64,000 bases of DNA from Pelecanus crispus (GCF_030463565.1 NC_134643.1:40958221-41022220); one strand, 5' to 3'; positions 25,443 through 40,400 are shown, counted from the first letter of the stretch. Numbers and translations: made by a program. The notes: a model not told the origin generated them from the letters alone.

Positions 25443-28400
25443 GTAAGTGCTGTGTGTCTTTTTATTTAAATTGCTGGTTTGTCGCATATAAACTGCTTGC
25501 TTTTCTAAAGGTATAATTTTAATATTACTTACAGTGTTGTAATACTGAATTGTGTCCATAATAGTACGTTCAACACTACTACTGCCATTTCTAAAATAAT
25601 TCTTCTTAATGTGTTATATAAATAAAAAAATATATTACTCTCTTTACAGCATCAATGTTACCGACGCAGTACTCTGTTCTACCTCTGGACCCCAGGGTGG
25701 GTCATTCAATCAGAATAATTCCAGAAAGGAGAGCAATAACGCAGAGAGAGAGTTTTTGCAGGGTGCTACAGTAGCAGATGTTGCTGAAGGAAATGAAGAT
25801 ATTTTTGGGTTGAGTACAGACAGTTTATCTCACTTACGGAGCCCATCTGTACTGGAAGTAAGAGAAAAGGGCTATGAAAGATTGAAAGAAGAACTTGCAA
25901 AAGCTCAGAGGGTAAGGCTTGTTGTCTTGTCTCCTCCTGCTTTTTCTCTCTTCAGAGTGGTTCTAGTATTGCAGAATGATAGATGGGCCAGAAGGTACAG
26001 TCCGAGTCTACTCATTTCTTATAGAATTATTAGGATGTAATTATTTTATGTAAAGTTATTCTGAATGTGTGCAGTGCTAATGTCTTAGAATTATTCTTTG
26101 GTAGTGTTTTTTTCTAGTGCTGCTGCTACTTAACCATGGAAAGCTTTGCTGCAGTATCTGGTTAAACATGCTTTTTTCTTTGAAATGTAGACCATTCCTT
26201 CATTCTGACATTTGAGAATAAGAGTAATTTTCTGTCATTCCATTGTTACTGTATAAGTATTTATAGATGCTGATTATATACCTCTCGAGACTTCTTTCTC
26301 CTGGAGTATAAAAGTCACGGAATATAGAAATGCTTTAGAACAGGGGTACTTGTGATGTTTCACAGGGGAATGCCTGCATAGGAAAGAAGCAATAAAGATG
26401 TCACTGGTGTTCTTTAGAGTACTGTTACACCGCACTTCAAATTGAATATGGATACCTTTGAAGACACTGTGGCTCGATTCGTTAATATTTGTAAAGCGCT
26501 TTGTCTTGTTTGGATGAATGGTGCTATATAAATGCAAAGCCATTATTTATCATTTTAACATCGCTCTGTGCTTACACTTTCAAGTAGATCTGTGCTGTTT
26601 GTATCTGTGCCCTTTCCTCTACATGATTCCATTCTTGCTTAGGTTTAAGCTCATCTTATGTTGTGTTGGAAGTTGTTTTCCTCTGTTTGTTGCTTCATCT
26701 TGTTGAATGTAGTCATAATTTCTGTCATAGTTGCATCTGACGTTGTTAATGTGCATCTTAAATATGGATTCTGACATCACTGCTTCTGTTGATTGTTTTA
26801 TTGCTCAGTAGTTGCTTCCTTTGCTGATGTGTTCATTTGCTTGGCATTTGACCACTGAAAGGAAACATTAACCTGAGCTAAGTTTGAAGACCTTGCATGT
26901 GAATATATAATCCTAGCAGTTAAAATTGGAACCTTAAAAGTAAGAACAAAATGAAGTTTAATATTTAGAAAAGCTCTTCCAGCTCCTGACAGTATACCAA
27001 AGTACAGGTAATGTACTTGAAAATTGCTACTCAGATCTGCTGCAGTTACCTTGGAATTATCTGAAAATCTTATTCCGGTGTATACCACTTCATCTCTTAA
27101 AGATTGAAATGTTTCCTGTTCTACTCCGAAATTTGTTGAGGTCATTTTTAAGGAAATGGCATTAAGGCTGCTAGGACATACTAGCTGCATGTTATGTATT
27201 TTCAAACCCTTTGGGTCGTCTTAACAAAAGCGATTCAGGACTAACTTGAGACTTGATGTCAAAGTTCTTGCTAATTCTCAACCTGTCAGGTTGATTCTTA
27301 CCAGTGTTATGCTGGATGGATAACTTATTTTGTCTGCTTGTCTTCCTAAACTTGCACTGTTTCAGAATTGCTCAGTAACACAGGAGTCATCGTAGCAGGA
27401 GTCGTTACAGATTGTACAACAATAAACAGTATTCCTTCTGTAATATCTACTCTCTTCCACTTCCTGTATAAGGACTAGTTTTTTCTATCCCTAATTAATC
27501 TGTGATTGCTTTTTTCCAAAAGCCATGACTGTTCACCTAGGGCTGTGCCCACTCTGCAATATTCAGTATATCATGCAGTCTTTAAACTTTTATTTCCAAG
27601 TATATTCTGAGTATTTTAAACAGAGTACTCAGTTTAAAAATCTGTAGGGATATAATTAATAGGTCGTAGCTGTGTATAGCTGGTTATTTTTTGCATAATG
27701 ATTTTAAATTCTCTGTAAGTCTGTGTGCTGTTTATTAGGAACAGTGAGAAAAATGAGAATTACAATTTGCTCTTGAATTTTGTGAGCTCATTGAACCTGG
27801 AAACCTTACAGACTACATACTTCTCAGGAGTGAACAAAGTAAACACAAATTTGCTATCTTGCATTTTTCATTTGTTCCAAATTTTTTACCCAAACTGTAT
27901 GCTATTGTAATATGCATTAAAGATTGATTTGAATTTGTTGCAGTTGTGATCAGAAAGGGAACAAGAAAGCAAATAGGAATTTTGAAGCTTAGGGATCCAC
28001 TATGTAATTTTTTTTTCATGTCTCTGCTTGTAGTGCAACTTTTTTCTTAATATGCTCTGTTTTTTATATTAGAGAATACATGTATGGTGTGTAATTGTTA
28101 GACTTTTAAGTATGGTTCTTGAAGGAATTATTCAGGAATAGAATAAAGATTTATTCTTTTTTTTTTCTCCTTTGCGTATGCCTTGTATTTCCTAAGACTA
28201 CAGCCTTAATTTCTGAAAAATAACAGCATTGCTGGCAAAATTCTTTTTAAAAAAAAAAGTCTTTAAAAAAATTTGTTTCTTGATGAGAGGAAATATACTT
28301 TCTACTTCAGTCTAGATCAGTTGCAGCACCAAATCATGTCATAAGATTGAGAGAAAGGTTGGGTCAGAGGTAACAGCAGGGCAGCATTCTATACTAATGG

Positions 28401-31400
28401 AGCATATAAGATTGGACATACTTTTGCCTTAAAATGCTGCCGTAATTAAAATGTCATAGATTTTTCACTCTTTGAGACCGTTAGGTCATTTTTGCTTATT
28501 TTTTCACTGAAGACTTGATTTCTGCCTATATTCTGTAAAGTGGAGCTGAAGAGCCCTTGCTTTAGATGATCTGAACCTTTCTCCTTGTTTTGCTATCCTT
28601 TTAAAGCAGCATCAGGAAAACTGAGAAGGTGTTAAAAGGCTTAGTGATTCAATGCCTGGGACCTTACCTCCTCATGTGTGTCTGCGTTCGCATTTTTTCT
28701 GCCATGTTTGGATGGAGCCGTGTCATGGTGGTTGCTGAAGGTAGTCAACCACATGTAGATAACATCTGGGAGAATAGTGATGGTATTTTGATATATGGTG
28801 TTTCTTGATGTGCAAGTTTAGTGGAGTCCTTGAAAAGGAATACCTTTTGCTTTTCATCTTAAGTAACCAGCACGTCGCATGTATTTTGGATAGCTCGCTC
28901 GTAGTTTCTGAGCTGTGGCAGTTCAGTCTTGTTTTCCACGAATTTTTGTGCAATTTGGCCCTGAAGTTATTTCCTCATCAGTCAGACTGTCAATATAATG
29001 ATGTCATCCATGACTGCAGAGGAAAACTTAGGTTTCTGTGTTGATATGTTTTGTCTTGGAGTGTTGAAATTATCAGCTGTCACTGATGGCTAGCCCCCTT
29101 CTCTGATGAGGAAAGAGCAGCCTACCAGAGATCTTGGTTGCAAATACTGTATTCAGTTTGAGACTGATTTCCATGCTTCCCACAGTCTTAGGGTAAGATC
29201 TGTAGGCTTGTTGGTAACAAGTAAAACCATGTTTGACTTTTTGTAGCAGAAATCTGAATTACTGATATTTCCCTTGTAGAGTGAAATTGAGAGTTTTTTC
29301 CACACTGGTATAGTGATTCTTGTGAAGGAGGTGACAGTACAGAATGTGGTATTGTAAATGTCAATGTAGTTTAAGAACCTGATTCTCAGATCTAGATTTT
29401 TCTTTCAAAGGCTTCAATTTCTGTATGCATTCTTCATCTCGGAAACAAGCTGAGTGTTAAAATTTTGATCTCTTGTCTTCAGATCTTGTGTGTTGATACA
29501 GGAATCAAAGTAGATTTTTTTCCCATTGTTCTGCCTGTATCGTTAAAGAATCCAATGTAACAGAGGCTATTGCCATTATTGTAGTGTTTCTGCACAGGCT
29601 AACACTGGTGGTTAAGTCTCTTTATTTTTCCACAGGAAAACGTGACATTTAAAAACTCTGCATGGATTGACACGGATTAATGAATAGATAGATTCACAAT
29701 AACTATCCAGGAATTCCAGTAGTACTATGCAGTACGTTCAGCATTTTTAAATTTCTGTTGTCATTTGCTTATAAGTTGATGAGCAATAAAAATGAGGATG
29801 CTCCAGAATAATATACCATCCCAGAACTCCACTGAAGAATATGCTTTCAAGCTTTTCTAAACCAAAATTGCTGTTGAATTGTAAGGCCACTGGCTTGTGA
29901 TTGTTAAAGATGGGTTCGTTCTCTGAAGGTGTTTTAGCAGTTCCTTGCTGCCTTTGAGTGATGAAAGTTTTCAGTTTCTACACCTCTGATGCTGTTGTAG
30001 TGTATCGTAGGCATAGAAATTTTCTCAGGCAACTAGAAGACTACATGCAAGCAAAACAGAAGCATCTTCACCCACTCCATAAGATGGTAATTCAGTAGTT
30101 TGTGAAATGCTCTCATCTCTGAAAAGATATTCTGGACTTTCTCTCACATTAAACACCCTTGTAAATGTGGTTGCAATGGACTAATTTTTATGTAGGTTGT
30201 TTAACTTGGGTGCTGAGTGAAGATCAGTCAAATAGAAATGTATACTAATATAAATACAAACTTTTTTGATAACTTCAGAATGCAGCAGTATCCCATGGTT
30301 CTGATTTTGTGATACCTGTAGATGATCTTTGTTCTTTCCTTATCTTCTGCATCTAGTTCTGAGTTGGTTAAATTGCTGAACTAGATGCAGGATGATTTTC
30401 TTTCTAGAATTTCAAATATGAATGGTTTTGAAGCAGTAATCTGCATTCCTTATCTCACTGGTTCTTTCTAAAGACCCACCTTGTAGCCTGCTTGTGAAGA
30501 TCAAAGTGAAATAAGCAATAATATGACTCTTTGATATAGGGTGGTTGTTGGTTTTTTTTTTTAAATGTTAAGGTTTTTTTTCCATGGAAGGTAAATTTTT
30601 TTATTACCTACTTTGGTAACTGTGTGTGTTGTGCTTTATAACAGTTCATCTTCTTCATGTAGTTACTTTTTCAGAACAGTAATGCGGGAAGGACTGCGGC
30701 ATGGATGGTTACTCTAGCACGTGCGTTGTCCTTTCTGTCTCTATATTGTGTATGGCTGGGAAGTCTCCAGTAATGCCTTTAAGACAGAGGCAGTAGTAAT
30801 GTTTCTAGTAACTGCTAAGCTTTTTGCTTTGGGCACTCTTTATTTCTGCCCTGCTTAAAAAACCCGAGCTATTAAACTTGCTTGGCAAAATAGTGTGTTA
30901 TATTATGCTCCTCCTGAGTCATGTCATGGAAACTTGCCCAGTGTTTGACAAATCTAAATAAGCAGCCATGCGTAGTAGACTGCCTGGTGTTGTCTCCTTT
31001 TTGTTTTTATTAAGTATCTGTACTTGTCTGCCTAAATTTTAATCTAAACCCCCCTTATCTTTCCAGTTGCAGCCAAAACTGTAACCATCTTAAAATAGTG
31101 TATTGATAAGTGAATCTGGGGTAGTTCTACCTTCATTGTGTGTTTGATAACTTTTGAATATTAATATAAACTCCTTTTAAGATGTATTGATGTGTATGTA
31201 GCCTTTTCCTTACAAATTGGTGAAGTAAACCAAAGGAAACATATTGATGCATCCTCTGCATTTATAGGAACCTATGAAATTTGAGCTTTAAGCATTTGCA
31301 TCAGAATCTTTCATTTCCTTATTAAGAACCATACTTTATATGGGAAATAACTTTAAACCAACGCAAAATTCATTTAATTAAATTTTATTTCTCCTTTCTG

Positions 31401-34400
31401 TAACCTCTTCTTTTTTTCCAGTGTTCTTTTTTCTGTTTGGCTTTTTGTATTCCTTTTTCCTTTTCTTCCCTCCATCTGTAATCTGTAGTTATTCTCCTGC
31501 TTTTTTTTTTTTTTTTTTGAGAGATAGGTCACTGTGTGCAGAATACTTGCTAGTAAGTAAGAGTTGAGTACTGTTTGAGAAATAACATGTTTGGAAAAAA
31601 CCCCATAATTTAAGTGGTACCTTTCAAAATAGTTAAAAGGTTGCATATGGAAAGCAAAAAATCAAAATAGCAGACAAATGACTAAAAATCAATTAAAATA
31701 CCCAAAGTTAAAACCAAACAAAAAAACGGAGAAGTAATGCATTTGATACTAAATGAGTCTAAAACAGTCCTTAAACACTTGTCAAATATAGGAGCTGAAG
31801 TCAAACAGTACCCTTTGTCTTAGAGGAAAATCTATTGCCAGTTTCACGGCAGAAATTGAGAGCAAGACCTAGTATCAGCATGCTACAAGGCAAGATGTAG
31901 CTTCCCGCATCATTGTGTACAAAATTACTCTATCTTGAAGACTTTGGGAGAAATACTACCTCCCTCCCAGGAACACAAGGGAAGCTGCCGTTTGGGCCTT
32001 TTTATGACTCTGTAATAACTGGCCTCCCAGAATTTTCTTTACTGGTTCCTGGAGGTTTTTAAAGCAAATCATTGCTAGATTGCATTTGGAGTCTTTAACA
32101 TGTGAGTGACAGGCTGGGGTCCTGCATTTCAGGAGCAATGGTAGTGTAATAGCTAGCTTGGCAGGGGAAAAGAAGGGAAGGAAGAACTAGATGAGGATGG
32201 GAGGGCCAGAAAAAATGCTTGAAAGGTCGGAGTGGGCTGTCTGCTGCTTTTCTTTTCCTTTCTTTTTCTATCATTCCTTTTCTTGCAAGAGATTGCAGGG
32301 TTTAATGGTTGGGAGAGGGAGAGGAACTCTTCTTTCAAATTCCTTGTTGAAATTTTTGTACTTCTCTGCAAATTACCCCACTTTTCCCTCAGACTTGGGA
32401 CTATACAGATGAGATTGGGCATGTGTAACACTTACACTGCCAAATCTGTGTTAAAATCTTACTGTAAAAGTGGTATAGTCAGGCCTTCCTTGCTCACATT
32501 TTAGTGGTGTAGACAAATAACATTTTGAATTTCATTAAGTTGCTTTAATTTGATTTATATATCTGCATAAACAAGACCAAGGATGTAGTTACAGTATGAT
32601 TTTGGAATTGTATTAGTTGTAAGGAGATATGCAGGAGACAGTATTTATAGTAAAATATGCTTTAAGATTCTTTTAGAATTTGGAATTGCCTTGAGACAGA
32701 GCTTTGGGTTTTTTTGTAAGGATTACTTTCTTTAAGTGTCTATTAAGAAATGGATAAACAGAACTGGTCTTCTGTCTGTCCCAATAATTAATTTGATCTA
32801 TATTTTAAGTGACTTTAGTCTTCTATACTTTCAGGAAAAAAAGCTTTTTTTACTTCAGAGAATTTTGGAAATGCTGATGTCTAGGTTAGAGATGCTTTAG
32901 ATTGGCCTGGTATATTGCTGTATAGCAGGAAGACTAGCTATATGTATGTGCAGCATTAATTTAATTACTTCTAGTGTTAAGATTAATATTGTGAAAGGCT
33001 TTGTTTAGCAAAGGTTTTATGTTCCTCTAATTTTTTTTTCTTTTTCTCCCCCCTCTCTCTGGTATTAGCTTTAAAAGGCCAAATTACTACTCTAAGTCAG
33101 AATAAATAACTTTCAATTTTCCATAGGAGCTGAAGTTAAAAGATGAAGAATGTGAAAGGCTTTCTAAAGTGCGAGATCAACTTGGACAGGAATTGGAAGA
33201 ACTTACAGCTAGTCTGTTTGAGGTTTGTTGGAGTCTTCGATGTGATATACTTAAAGGAAGCTGAGCCAGATGTTTTATATAGAATCAGTATATTGTATGC
33301 TGAATTTTTCTGCAATAAGGTTATAAAGGGATTTGTGTCCTGAAGACCTGGGTGTGTTGAAGTAGAGGCTTAAGAGCAAGCAGTTGACTTTTCGCTTAGA
33401 TGAAAGAGACCTTGTTGAGCTTGTCAATCTGCCTAGACACAAACTGAAGAAAATAAGGAAAATATACAAGAAAGCTTAAAACTATTTAGGCTTATTTTTT
33501 TGGCATAACTATTTTGAGACAGCTTCTCTGTCTGACAACAAGGCTATCTAGATAAGAGCTAAATTTGGGGTTGCCATGGTGACTAATTAAGAAAAGTAAC
33601 ATAGTTTCAGATCAATGGAGGTAGCAAGTACATAACCATGCTCTCAGCTTTTGAATCTGGCAGCATGCTACTCCCACAAACTTGAAAAGAAACATTAATA
33701 CCGGGTGATGCACCAGGGTGGAACCTGGTTACCAAGTGAGAAGCCTGAACTTTGTGGGACCTTTTCATTTGAGAAGGTAGTAGTGCCAGCAAAGGCTGTG
33801 TGCTTGTATTGCACTGAAAAATAATCTTAAATCCATACTTGAAGCAGGTTCAGTTCTCATTTTATCACAGGAATATATATAGGAATGCCTAGAGCCTAAA
33901 TTGTGATACTGAAAACTGTCAGAATAAATTTCATAATCTGGAGATGATTTATATGTTTACCAAATCGTGAGTATTGGTTTTCAGCATATGCATAAAGATA
34001 CAACATTAGGTATGTTTTAGAAACAGTATTTAAACTGATGATGTTGTGTTGGTATAAAAGTGCTACTAAAACCTTGAAAATACTGACATTCAAAAATCAA
34101 ATTACAGTCTGCTCTGTGGGTTAGCAATGCATTGTATTTCATCATCCCAGTAGGGCAAAGTTACTTAAAGTACTAAGCAGTTCCTGTGTGTAGAGAATAA
34201 GTGGGAGACTGGAAAGATACTTTTTAGCATAAATAGTTGTTATGTTGCGGGGGAGGAAAATGAGAGGCAGGCATTTTAAGTGTTGAGAAATAAAAATAAA
34301 ATTATCAGTGAAGTTTTATATTACTGACACTTTATAACTTAGAACAATGTTATCAATTTGTTAAAGCTATGTTTGAAATATGGTATATTAGTAATAATTG

Positions 34401-37400
34401 TTTGAGTTTTAATTTTTCGGAACTCCCAACTGTTGTGGGCATGTCACTTGAATTTTCTTTTATGATTTGATTTCACTAAGAGGCCATAACAAAACACAGT
34501 GTTGAGGTTTCTTGATTTTTGCACTGGGATCTACACCCCTTGAATTCACATTCTATTCTGACTCCTACTAATATAAGTGGATATGCTGGAACTTATATTA
34601 ACGCATCCCAACGGAGGACTGAGACTTGTTTTGCACAGCTGGATGTATAAATGACATTATTACACTGTAATAGCACTGTAACATGCTTTGCTTTCAAAGG
34701 TGCATCACTAAGCAGAAACTGCATGGTCAATGTTAAATGTATTTGTACACATTGTATAAATGTGTATGTTCCCATTCCTGCATGTGTCTGTTGTTACTTA
34801 AGAGAATTCTACAAACCCATATTATACAGCTGTGTTGTATGCCAGTGGGAGCCAGATCTTCTGGTATGATGATGTATGAACTTTTTTGTTTTATTTATAT
34901 AGCGTCCAGATACGTGCTAGGCGCTTTACAGATATGAGAAGGATCCTATTCCAAGTAATTTAGTGGGTGGCCCTGATCTTTCAATCTTTGTTGCCTTCAG
35001 TAAGTACCAAGTAAGAACAGTAATTTGATCACAGGTGCAAACTGCTGGATCAGAGCCTAAACAAATGTATTACGCAGACAAAAGGCTTAGAGATAGGAGG
35101 TAAAAGGATGTTTAAAAAATTCCGAGTCCTTTTACGCTTTCTTTTTTATTGGCTTAACTGTGTTTCTTTACTTGAGTTGGGTTTTAGTGCTTTTTATGTT
35201 CTACTTAAGAAATGTTTATTAATCCATAAACTATTTTAAGCTGTTGCTTTGTTTGTTTTATTGATGGTAAGAATTTAGACTTCATAGTTGTTTGACCGGT
35301 TCCTTCATGCAGAAATTTACAGTTGACTGTAACTGGTTATTCTGGCTGGAAGAAGGGAGAGGTTCTTTTAATGTGCTACTGTGCTCATGTTGCTTTTGTT
35401 GCTACTGGTTGAGTCTTTCTCTTGGGGGTCAAGGAACTTGACTTGTCAGCCACCGAAGCATGACTGGAGCCTGGCATCCATGACAGGTATTGTTCCTGCT
35501 GGAGCGGAGTGGGTGGAGTTGCTGAATTTCTGAATCTGGGCTCAGGACCAGGGAGAAGCAACTTGGTGGGCCTGTGATGAATCCAAATGATAGATTTGTA
35601 GGTATTTTTTGGTATGTAACTATTTAATTTCAGATTGTTGCGCAACTTACTATTCACAAGTAGTCTCCGTGAAGCAAAAGTATGTCCATAGGTTATTTTG
35701 TTTTTAACTGGATCATGTAAATTTGTGTGAAGCACTTACACTATCTAAACTTTTTTTTATAGGAAGCACACAAAATGGTTAAAGAAGCTAATGTCAAACA
35801 AGCTGCAGCAGAAAAACAGTTAAAAGAAGCACAGGGCAAGGTGAGTTTTTTCTGACTTGCTTGATTTGTCTTTTCACATGGTTATAAATCTAAACTGTGA
35901 ATCATAACAATGTAAATAGAGCATTACCTGTATGCATTATGAAAATATATACCAAGTTGTTTTGTTGCTGTGACATATTCTTAGCTACCACCTCTGGGCA
36001 CAGAGCTGGTCTTTCAGTATCGTATCAGATAGCTAGCAAGGTGCGCAGGAAGCCAGTGTTACTACAGTATGCAATTGCATAGGCGTCTGTGTTAGTACTG
36101 TTGGAAGATGAAGTCTTGATTTGAACCAACATAACTGGTTGTTGTTGTTTTGTTAAATGATTTAACATATTCATAGCCTAATATGATATTTTTGTTTGTT
36201 AATGACTTTATCCTCTTCCCCCTGCCCCCCCACCCAAGATTGATGTCCTCCAGGCTGAAGTAGCAGCATTGAAAACGCTAGTATTGTCTACTTCACCGAC
36301 ATCTCCAACTAAGGAGTTTCAGTCTACTGGAAAAGCTCCTTTTAAGAAAGGCCATGCAAGAAACAAGAGTACAAGCAGTGCTATGGGTGGCAGTCATCAG
36401 GACCTTACCATGATGCAGCCAATTGTAAAAGACTGTAAAGAGGTAACAGTACAAGGATTGTCCTCTTTTTGCTGATAAGCTGGCTTTATTGTTTTGTTTT
36501 ACTCACAGTAAATACACTATATATTAAGTCTTCATGTAATACTGACTATTTTAGAGATATTTTTCATTAATGAAAGGAAAATTTTTCTTACATACCAATA
36601 GGTGGTGATTTTTCCAAGTCTTGTTTACCTTTAAATCATTAAGGGAAAATGAGATAAGATTTGAAATATTGGAATAAATAATTTAAAGATGGGAATTAAA
36701 AAACCAAAACAAAACCACCAAAAACACCCCCAAAAAAACCAACCAACCAAAAAAACTCAGTATAACTGAATGATAGGTCCTGGTGGCTTTTTACAAAACC
36801 CATCACTGAAAGTTCATAAACTTTCATAAATGTTTCATAAACTGTCATAGAATAAGAGGAAGAGTAATTTTATAGATCAATAATGGGTGAAAGAGGCCAG
36901 GGAAAAGATGGAATCAGTGATTTGTTAGAGAACAGGAGGAGAGTTACCGCTGGAGTCCCAGAGGGGCCTGTGATTTTTTTTTTTTTTTTTTTAAATCTAC
37001 TCATGTAATTGAAAATGGGGAAATAATGAGGTGACAGGTTGGTGCTTGAATGGGAGTAGCAAAAAGTGACTGAAGAGTTGAGAAGGATCTTATACTGAGT
37101 GGTTTGTAGAACAGTGGATGAAATTCAAAATCAGTAAATGAGAAATGAGGCATATAGGAAAAAATGCAACTCTAGCAGATGTGCAGTTGTGGACTTAGAA
37201 ATAGCTACATTGTGCTGGGGGGAAAAGAAAATAGTAGTGCACTTGTGGATAATTCTCTGAAAACACCATCTCAGTGCTCAGTGGTGGTCAAAGACCCACA
37301 GAGCCTTAGAAGTTGTTAGGAAAGGAATAAATAGCAAAAGAAAAAGCATTATACTGCTGTATAAACATGTAGTAAATGTGTGTGTCTATGCATGCAGCTA

Positions 37401-40400
37401 TGATGTCTTCATCTCAGAAAGGACATAATGAAAATATGAGGAAGCGTGACATAGATGGTCAAACCTACGGACACATTTCTGTGTAGAGAGACACTTGAGG
37501 TAGAACAAAAATCTGTACAATCACAGGTGACATGGGGAAGATGAATGGTGGACAAATATTAATGACTTCTTGTAGTAAGCAAACTCTGGAAGCTAAAAAG
37601 AAAATAATTTTCAGTTGGTACATAATGAAACTTCACAGCTCATTGCCACAAGGTAGCAAGATTAAAAATATAAATGTGTTCAAAATGTAGTCATGTAAAG
37701 TGACAGAAGAAAAGCCTGTCAAGGTATATAGAAGATAGATATGACATTTGGCTTGGGAAGCTTCTTTAACTACAGATTGCTAGAAGTTGGGAGGCTGTAA
37801 AATGAAGACACATCACTGTCTTCCCTCTCGTACTGCTCTGCAGCCAGCTCTGACTGCTGGCCATTGTCAGAGGGGTAACAGGCTAACTGGAACTTTAATG
37901 TGATTCACAGTGGCTGTTTTTATACGTTGTTTTGCCAGTCATTACTAATTGCATCTATACTATGCACCTTTTTACTATAAACCTAGAAAATAAAGGCATT
38001 TTCCAGTTTCTGTTTCATACTTGGGCTTAAAAAAAAAAATCTTTACATCCTGCCTGCCTACTTTCAGTGGTACCCAGGATGTTTTCTGTATTAAAATTGA
38101 ATTCTTGTTGCTCTTCAGAAAGATGCAAACAAAAGGGGAGAGCTGGGATGGAATCCAGTTATTTTGTAAGCATCACACTGATGTCATGACTCAATAACAT
38201 TAAGTGTTGGGCAAGAGCGGGAGCGGGGAGAAATCTGTTTTACTTTGGTTTCTTGTGGAGAGAAAGTGGTGAATGTAAAGGATACGTTGCAGAAGGTCCA
38301 GTCGGCCTGACATTTTTCTTTAGTTCAGTCTCCTTTCTGCTGGCTGCATAAGGAGACACTTTGAGGCTGACTGAGGCTGCTCAAAAAAGTATGACTTTCT
38401 TCCAGTGACAGCCCAGGGAATCAGTAAGAAACACACAGATTTTCCACCCACTGGGACTTGAGGCTTTCTGTGTCTCTTCTGAGCAGGAATATTTAATGGA
38501 GTGCAACATGGGGTGAAGAAAGCAAGACTGCCTCTGGCAAGGTGGTTAGGACATGGTTTTAAGCAGGGGAGACATGCCTTCCCTACTGCTTTTGTTATCC
38601 AGTGCTTTTGTGTATTGTTGGTCTAAGGTAAATGTTTTTGCATTTCTGGGAGCTGGGTCTGAAACCCTAGTTCTGCCCCCTTCTTGGTAAATGTCCTTGC
38701 CACTGAGTTAGGTTACCCTTTGCATGTCATTCTTCTGATTTTGAGTGACTTGGCTTCAAAAGGGAGACTGAGAGTACCCTTGTTCAGGGGTGTGTAGTGG
38801 CCTTGTGGTGTGGGGAATATAGCTTGGAATCCTTAGGGAGAGTCTACCACCCAGAGATAGACATTTCGAGATGTTGGATGGAGCTGGGTGTAAATACATG
38901 TCAAACCCTCAGGTTTCTTTGTGGAATGTAGACAGAGTTAGAGTGGCTGTCTGCCTGCCCTAAATTGCAGTGGACCAGAAAGGTGCCGACATCTCAGAGA
39001 AATACTTCCTAGCTTGTGGGAGTTACCTCTAGGATTAAGTAGACATGTCTAATTAATTTAGGTATTAACAGGATTTAGGCAAGCTGAATAGCTGCCTGGC
39101 TCTTAGGCAGGCAGGTAGCATCCACTCAGCTTAAATGCTGATAAATTCATCGGTGGTGTTCAAGAGCTGACTTGTTTTTCTGATGTTATACTTTACTGTG
39201 AAATGAAAGCATTAAAAATTTAACTAGAATTATTGTTACAATTGGCTGTATATTTAAGTGCAGGTGATCAAAACTTTGATCTACTGAAAGTGCAAATAAA
39301 GGCAGGGAGGAGATGCACATGCAGCACAGTGTAGATTAGAAAGGAAGAGCATCAAGCTATACTCACTGAGCAGTTTTTTCAAGGCAGCTTTTTTATTAAT
39401 TGCAGGTGTGGGTGAAACTGAGTTATATCTAGAAAATAACCCAGTTAATAAGAAATGCATCTTAATTTTTAGAATCATATAGTACAAATCAAAACAGCTT
39501 TTTCTGCTGGTCTCTCTTGATTGTATTCATTTTACAACCGGGTTTTAAGGTATGGGAAATGTTACTTTAGGGAGCAAGTTACACGTATTGAATTTCATTT
39601 GTACAATGAGGTTGGTGGCTTAGCAACAAGAACATTTATGGACTAGCTTAATTAAGATGGTTGTTCTTGATTGTACCTGAGCATAAGGCAAGTAGCTCTA
39701 ATGGAAAACAAATTTGCTAGTCTAATTTTTGTAGAATCTATTTCAAGGAAAAAAAAAAGAAAACCCAAAATGACAAAAGAACTCCCCAAAATATATGTGT
39801 AAAAGAATGGCGAAGTGCTGAGAGCTCAGAGAAGGCGTAATACATGAGGAAAGAACAAAAGACTGAAAGAGGTTGGTTCAAAGCAGTGTACTGATCTTTT
39901 TAATGGGATTAAAAATCAATTATTTTAATTTTTAGCATATGTTATTTTTCCTCTTTCATTATCTTGTCTATATTATTTATTTTTAATATTAAAAAAAATT
40001 AAAATCACATCCTGGCTTATCTTTGGCCTGCAGCATACATCCCTTCCTATAGCTTTATGTTTGGGTTTTAGGAGTATAGATAGGTCTGCTATAGTACAAG
40101 GAAGGGACTTAACAACCAGTTGGAGGGGAAGGGTGCTGAAGCTTGTGCTAGTAGAATGTCAAAACCAGTCTGAGGATGGTGTTGCATCCGAGGAGCAGGA
40201 TGGTGTTGCAAATCTCATTGGGGACTGGCATTAGTCTTTTATGTCGGATTAGGAGTATGCGTTGGAAGCACTCATCCCCACTCTGCTTGGGTCACGTCCT
40301 GGAGCAGCGTTGGTGCCCATGAACAGGATCCTTCTCGAGTAACCCCAAACCAGATGATGTGCTCCGGGAGTACCTCAGTGTGCTCCAGCTGTTAGTGGGT

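Larger units (their letters stand above)
25912..33126 (+). other. RAB3IP: RAB3IP intron after coding exon 2 (7.2 kb)
   Basis: This is AT-rich intron sequence with no exon I recognise. It contains a MIR/L2-like 3' tail near 26,486-26,545 and T runs at about 28,150-28,165 and 31,501-31,518. A pyrimidine-rich block (about 31,380-31,520) surrounds the last run. The stretch 28.6-30.2 kb reads slightly differently in composition and may be an old repeat, but its family is not identifiable. Confidence 0.7.
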
